A stretch of DNA of 33,559 nt from an uncultured Bacteroidales bacterium (GTDB lineage: Bacteria; Bacteroidota; Bacteroidia; Bacteroidales; UBA932), in NCBI GenBank assembly GCA_947305045.1, contig CAMZCW010000007.1:1-33559 (forward strand). The letters run 5' to 3'. Below the pieces are notes generated by a model. The model searched no databases. It was not told where the DNA came from and was given only the letters and a program-made list of their open reading frames with translations. Positions 30,901 to 33,559 of this stretch are shown piece by piece (positions within the stretch are counted from its first letter, which is position 1; each line of letters opens with the position of its first letter). A program made the position numbers and the translations under genes.

Positions 30901-33036
30901 GGCCTCCAGCATGCCGGGAGCGTCGGCGGCCTCCGGCAGGCTCAGCTGTGCGGTGGCGCTGCCATTGCCGTCCAGCCAGGTGCTGAAGAGTTCCGCCTGG
31001 GCCTCCTGGAACTTGGAGGCGGGATTGTTGAAGGTATAGGCCTCAAAGCCCTGGAACGGGGCGCCTTTCCTCCGCCGGAGGGTGAGCTGGGCGTGGGCCT
31101 TGGCACCGCCGGCCGCTCCGCCGCTGAGCCACTCGGCCGTTATGCGGGCCTGGCTCTTGAGGCCGGCTTCCAGCACGGAAGGATAATCGGCATTGATTTT
31201 GAGCCGGTTGGGCTTGATGGACTCTATGTGTAAAATCTTGTGGAAGGAACTGCCGCCCACCTTGAAATAGGCGTTCCAGTAGCCGGTGGGGTCCGTCTCC
31301 CGCGTGGGGATGTTGTAGGTGAAGAAGCCGTCTTGGCCGGTGCGTACCAGGCGGCTGTGGAACTGCCCTTCCGGGGTGTAGAGCTCCAGGGTGGCGGGGT
31401 GCCCGGCCGGGAGGTTATGGCCTTTGTCGGACAGGAGCATTTTCACGTGGAGGGTGTCGCCGGGGCGCCAGACGCCTCTCTCACCGTAGATGAAGGCTTT
31501 GAGGCCTTGCTGCAGGGCTTCGCCGCCTACGTCAAAGCGGCTCAGGGAGCGATTCGTTTCCGTGGTGGTTTTGAGGTAGGCCGTGCTGCCGCCCGCCTTG
31601 GCCACAAGGGCAAACGGCTGGTGCTTTACAGTGAGGGTTGCGAGGCCCTTGCTGTCCGTTTTTCCCTTGCCGATACACTGGAGCTGGTAGTCGTACACCT
31701 CCAGCCTGGCGCCGGGCAGCGGCTCGCCGGTGATAAGGTCCGTTGCGGCTACCCAAAGCTGGTCGCCGCCGGCGTATTCGGCCACCAGGCCAATCTCCGA
31801 GGCCAGCAGCTGCACTACCGGGAACCGGTCCGTATCCATGTAATAGGACGGCTTGGTGGGGTCGTCGGCGTCTTCCCAATGGTAAAGGTTCCAGTCAAAG
31901 TCGTTGTCCCAGTAATAGCTGCTGGGCTGGTCCCAGATGGCGTTGTCCTTGGCCGATATCGACCCGTCGGGCGCGGAAGGGCTCAGGAGCGGCTCCGCGC
32001 CGCCATAGAGGGACTGGTCCTGCCGGAAGCCCAGCCGTACGCGGTATATGGCGCCCGGCTCCTTCTTGATGAGCCCGCTCAGGTCCACGGAGAAGTCGTT
32101 CCAGGTGTGGAGGTTCTTGGACGGGTCCAGCTGGACGTCGCCTTTGTACACCAGCCGGCCGCTGCGGCGGAGGGAGTTGCCGTAGCCGTGCAAGTAATTG
32201 TCCTGCAGGTACATGAGTACGTTTTTCTCATAGACCTTTACCACGCGTACCTCTACCGCGCTCAGGTTCACGGCGCGGAAGGGGAGGTAAAACTTGTCTT
32301 TTTCCGGCAGGATGTTGCCTTTCAGGGATACTTCTACGGCCGGTTTGGGCTCTTCCCGCTGGAAGGTGTGCGTGAAGGGGGTCTCCAGCGCGTTGCCGGC
32401 ATTGCTCTTGAGCCCGGCGTCCAGCGTGAGGGTGAGGTCTCCCGGGGCGCCTTCAAAGAAGACGGAGAGCTTGGGGCCGTTTACCTGCGTGTAGCTGCGG
32501 GCGGCGCCGCTCAGCTCCACCATGCCGCGGAGGGAGGCGTTGATGGGAACCTGGGAAAGGCTCACCTCAATGACCCCTTCCTTCAGGGCCACCTGCTCCA
32601 CACGGAAGGCCCGGCCGTTGTCTTTTACCAGCAGGGTGTTGCCCGTGGAGGCCGCCTGGCCTTTTACCAGCACCGGGTACACGAACGTGGGCGCACCCTG
32701 GCACAGCTTTTCCAGGTGGAAGGTGGCTTTGTAGGCCTTGCCTTCCTGCAGGGCACCATCGGCAGGGATAAAACTCACGGAGGAGGCGTTGTTCCAGCGG
32801 ACGGTGCCTTCCACGGGCGGCTCAAACTGGAACAGGCCTTGTGCATCTGCACCGGTCACCTCTTCCATCAGGTCCACGCGGAGTTCCGCGTTCTGGGGCA
32901 CCATGCCGCCGGTATAGGCCTTGATATACGGGGCAAATTCACTGGCTTGCGGTTCCGGCGTCACACTGCGGGAACCACAGGCTGCTGCTGCGAGGCACAG
33001 CCCCGCGGCCATCCAAACTTTCAGGAATGTCTTCAT
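27985..33036 (-). CDS. Alpha-2-macroglobulin lipoprotein with thioester motif (YfhM-like)
   Basis: A 1683-residue lipoprotein: signal peptide with lipobox LAAAAC (Cys20), so it is membrane-anchored and probably periplasmic. Macroglobulin domains follow, with the MG2-type segment RPGDTLHVKMLL near 519. The central A2M domain lies near 1065-1110 (TDVLKVKLPQYVGSVRVMVVAA). The thioester site is YDCTEQ (Cys1277 to Gln1280) at the start of the helical thioester domain, which includes NADGGFSYWGGDKSDSW. C-terminal MG domains end the protein. Intact Cys/Gln residues imply it can covalently trap proteases after bait cleavage, as in E. coli ECAM. It sits between a MalY/PatB-like aminotransferase gene (6-bp gap upstream) and pbpC (117 bp downstream), all on the minus strand. 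The operon promoter is outside the window. Confidence 0.92.
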   Translation of the reverse strand: MKTFLKVWMAAGLCLAAAACGSRSVTPEPQASEFAPYIKAYTGGMVPQNAELRVDLMEEVTGADAQGLFQFEPPVEGTVRWNNASSVSFIPADGALQEGKAYKATFHLEKLCQGAPTFVYPVLVKGQAASTGNTLLVKDNGRAFRVEQVALKEGVIEVSLSQVPINASLRGMVELSGAARSYTQVNGPKLSVFFEGAPGDLTLTLDAGLKSNAGNALETPFTHTFQREEPKPAVEVSLKGNILPEKDKFYLPFRAVNLSAVEVRVVKVYEKNVLMYLQDNYLHGYGNSLRRSGRLVYKGDVQLDPSKNLHTWNDFSVDLSGLIKKEPGAIYRVRLGFRQDQSLYGGAEPLLSPSAPDGSISAKDNAIWDQPSSYYWDNDFDWNLYHWEDADDPTKPSYYMDTDRFPVVQLLASEIGLVAEYAGGDQLWVAATDLITGEPLPGARLEVYDYQLQCIGKGKTDSKGLATLTVKHQPFALVAKAGGSTAYLKTTTETNRSLSRFDVGGEALQQGLKAFIYGERGVWRPGDTLHVKMLLSDKGHNLPAGHPATLELYTPEGQFHSRLVRTGQDGFFTYNIPTRETDPTGYWNAYFKVGGSSFHKILHIESIKPNRLKINADYPSVLEAGLKSQARITAEWLSGGAAGGAKAHAQLTLRRRKGAPFQGFEAYTFNNPASKFQEAQAELFSTWLDGNGSATAQLSLPEAADAPGMLEAFVVTSVEEKGGDESFTTQTLPFSPYSAYVGIKLPEGEYLETGRDQAIGLAVVDAKGRPVKGHTLEYVLYKAGWNWWWDIQGESLDTYVSGNSVKVVMQGTLTSATQDVLLHINIPKDDWGKYLLLVRDRVSGHISGADFLVDWPDYEGRAGRGDPETLTMLSFSTDKASYTVGEQATVYIPAAPGARALVSLENAGGVLSRQWVTLSEKDTPWRFGITPEMAPNIYVHITLVQPYGHTLNDLPLRLYGVQRVRVENPGSRLLPQLQMPEKLHPEEEFTIKVSEKNGRSMTYTLAIVDEGLLDLTAFKTPDPWARMNRNEALGVTTWDLYDDVVGARNGKLAPLSAIGGDEDAVRSARKDNRFNPVVLCFAPRTVAAKGTDVLKVKLPQYVGSVRVMVVAAHDGAFGNAQKTVPVQSPLMVITTLPRQLGCGEEVAVPVNVFALEEGVKDVTVTLEADGPVELTERVQRLHFSGASDQLVRFKLRALGEEGVAHVRVSASGAGHKAGEEIALPIVNPQARVTRVEHFSLATGVSRPVPEGELQVSVFPVPDAHGLYATMRDYPYDCTEQLSARGLTLVNLLPQLNEADAAEARTLVPRLITRLYARQNADGGFSYWGGDKSDSWVSSMAGVLLVQAQKAGFEVNDGVLKAWRAYQEKLSQAYRIAGNSLFSQADEAYRLYSLAVAGASSQAGMNRLRESAGLTLQAQWFLVSAYALSGKTSTANAILNNVGRDFPEYSPYNLTYGSATRDRFAALEALVLCDRLGEAMSLAHELVPDAQLSTQETAFAAVALARLFQKAPTREARTVLENGVLTNNSEGTVYVTVATVTREPRQASSNGLGIEVNYVGVDGTPVNPASLKQGTRFTARIKVQSLQAGRDLQNLALSLNVPSGWEIVNERIAGGAEDGYDHKDIRDNAVRWYFALPAGRFKTFSVQLRAAYEGRFTLPATVAEAMYEPAIQAATAAGTAVVQP

Positions 33037-33042
33037 AAGGAT

Positions 33043-33559
33043 TTATTTCCAGGGGGTTGATTTATAGGCTTCGAAGCCCACGATAAAACGTTGCATGCCG
33101 TCCAGCAGGCGGCTGCGCGGGCAGGCGATGTTCACGCGCATGAAACCCTCGCCGGCGGCACCGTAGATGGAGCCGGTGCTCAGGGTGAGCTGCACTTTCT
33201 CCTGCAGGAACCGGCCCAGGCGCTCGCTGAAGCCTTCCAGCGGTTCTCCTTCCCGGAGGGCGTTCCGGCAGTCTATCCACATGAGGTAGGTGCCTTCCAG
33301 CGGCAGGACGTTCACGGACGGGAGTTCGTCTTCCAGGAAGCAGGCCACCGTGCGCGCGTTGTGGAACAGGTAGTTACGCAGCTGGTCCAGCCACGGACCG
33401 CCTTCCGTGTAGGCCGCCTTGAGGGCCGTGACGCCAAACACGTTTACGTCACAGCATTCGTTGTCGTTGATGGCGCGGTCCATCCTGGCCAGGATGGCCG
33501 GGTCTTTGGCGTAGATGTTGGCTATCTGGATGCCGGCCAGGTTGAAGGCTTTGGTGGGG
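33043..33559 (-). CDS. PLP-dependent aminotransferase/C-S lyase, MalY/PatB type (5' end outside window)
   Basis: C-terminal part (about 172 codons) of a class I/II PLP enzyme. The frame is open to the window edge, and SPTKAFN-type sequence at the edge (PTKAFNLAGIQIAN, lysine codon at 33550-33552) is the cofactor-binding lysine region of the MalY/PatB cystathionine beta-lyase group. Later segments LEGTYLMWIDCRN, LSTGSIYGAAGEGFMRVNIACPRS and the ending are typical of the small domain, including the Arg that binds the substrate carboxylate. The internal ATG at 33483 is not the start. It ends 6 bp before the A2M start, so the genes are probably co-transcribed; any functional link with envelope defence is unclear. 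Confidence 0.88.
   Translation of the reverse strand, partial: PTKAFNLAGIQIANIYAKDPAILARMDRAINDNECCDVNVFGVTALKAAYTEGGPWLDQLRNYLFHNARTVACFLEDELPSVNVLPLEGTYLMWIDCRNALREGEPLEGFSERLGRFLQEKVQLTLSTGSIYGAAGEGFMRVNIACPRSRLLDGMQRFIVGFEAYKSTPWK

Overview
The window looks like a GC-rich member of the Bacteroidales (phylum Bacteroidota), possibly Alistipes-like or another gut Rikenellaceae-type lineage. The evidence is an FimA/Mfa1-type fimbrial operon, Bacteroidota promoter boxes (TTTG-N19-TAnnTTTG upstream of a tRNA), near absence of Shine-Dalgarno sites, and a DUF3575/OmpA protein. The genus cannot be fixed from sequence reading alone.

Layout. (1) Positions 1-5183 (+) hold the 3' part of a large alpha-2-macroglobulin (A2M) family protein without a thioester motif. 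It carries several in-frame palindromic or tandem repeats. (2) Positions 5184-8218 are mostly non-coding and very rich in repeats, with one Rpn-family PD-(D/E)XK nuclease/transposase gene (6189-7088) lying between two copies of a diverged direct repeat. (3) A tRNA-Val (TAC) sits at 8267-8340 (-) with a clear promoter and terminator. (4) An IS200/IS605-type element (about 8425-10085) carries an intact-looking tnpA and a tnpB interrupted by an amber codon. (5) A GC-rich simple-repeat tract (10236-10470) precedes a TAnnTTTG box and a long co-directional operon (10725-25629). The operon encodes a DUF3575/OmpA-like outer-membrane protein, two paralogous fimbrillin-like lipoproteins, an FimB/Mfa2-type anchor, three larger minor or tip-type lipoproteins, and a PrsW-type intramembrane protease. 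Spacings run from ATGA overlaps to 26 bp. (6) Convergent to it, stop codon against stop codon, is a minus-strand operon of a MalY/PatB-like aminotransferase (partial), a thioester-containing A2M lipoprotein, and penicillin-binding protein 1C.

How it fits together. The fimbrial genes would build a surface pilus: lipoprotein precursors are exported, all but the anchor carry a T-[K/R] site suited to trypsin-like processing, and subunits then polymerise on the cell surface. The A2M-PBP1C pair is the classic bacterial envelope module, in which the macroglobulin traps proteases while PBP1C makes or repairs peptidoglycan.

The most unusual content is a composite palindromic module of about 55 bp. 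It encodes peptides of the type MPDQVGHD..VIPGxDRES and appears in frame inside two unrelated envelope genes (the first A2M and pbpC). The pbpC copy differs from the A2M copies at paired stem positions, so base pairing is kept. In addition, hairpins of several different sequences repeatedly occur as tandem twins, both between genes and inside pbpC.
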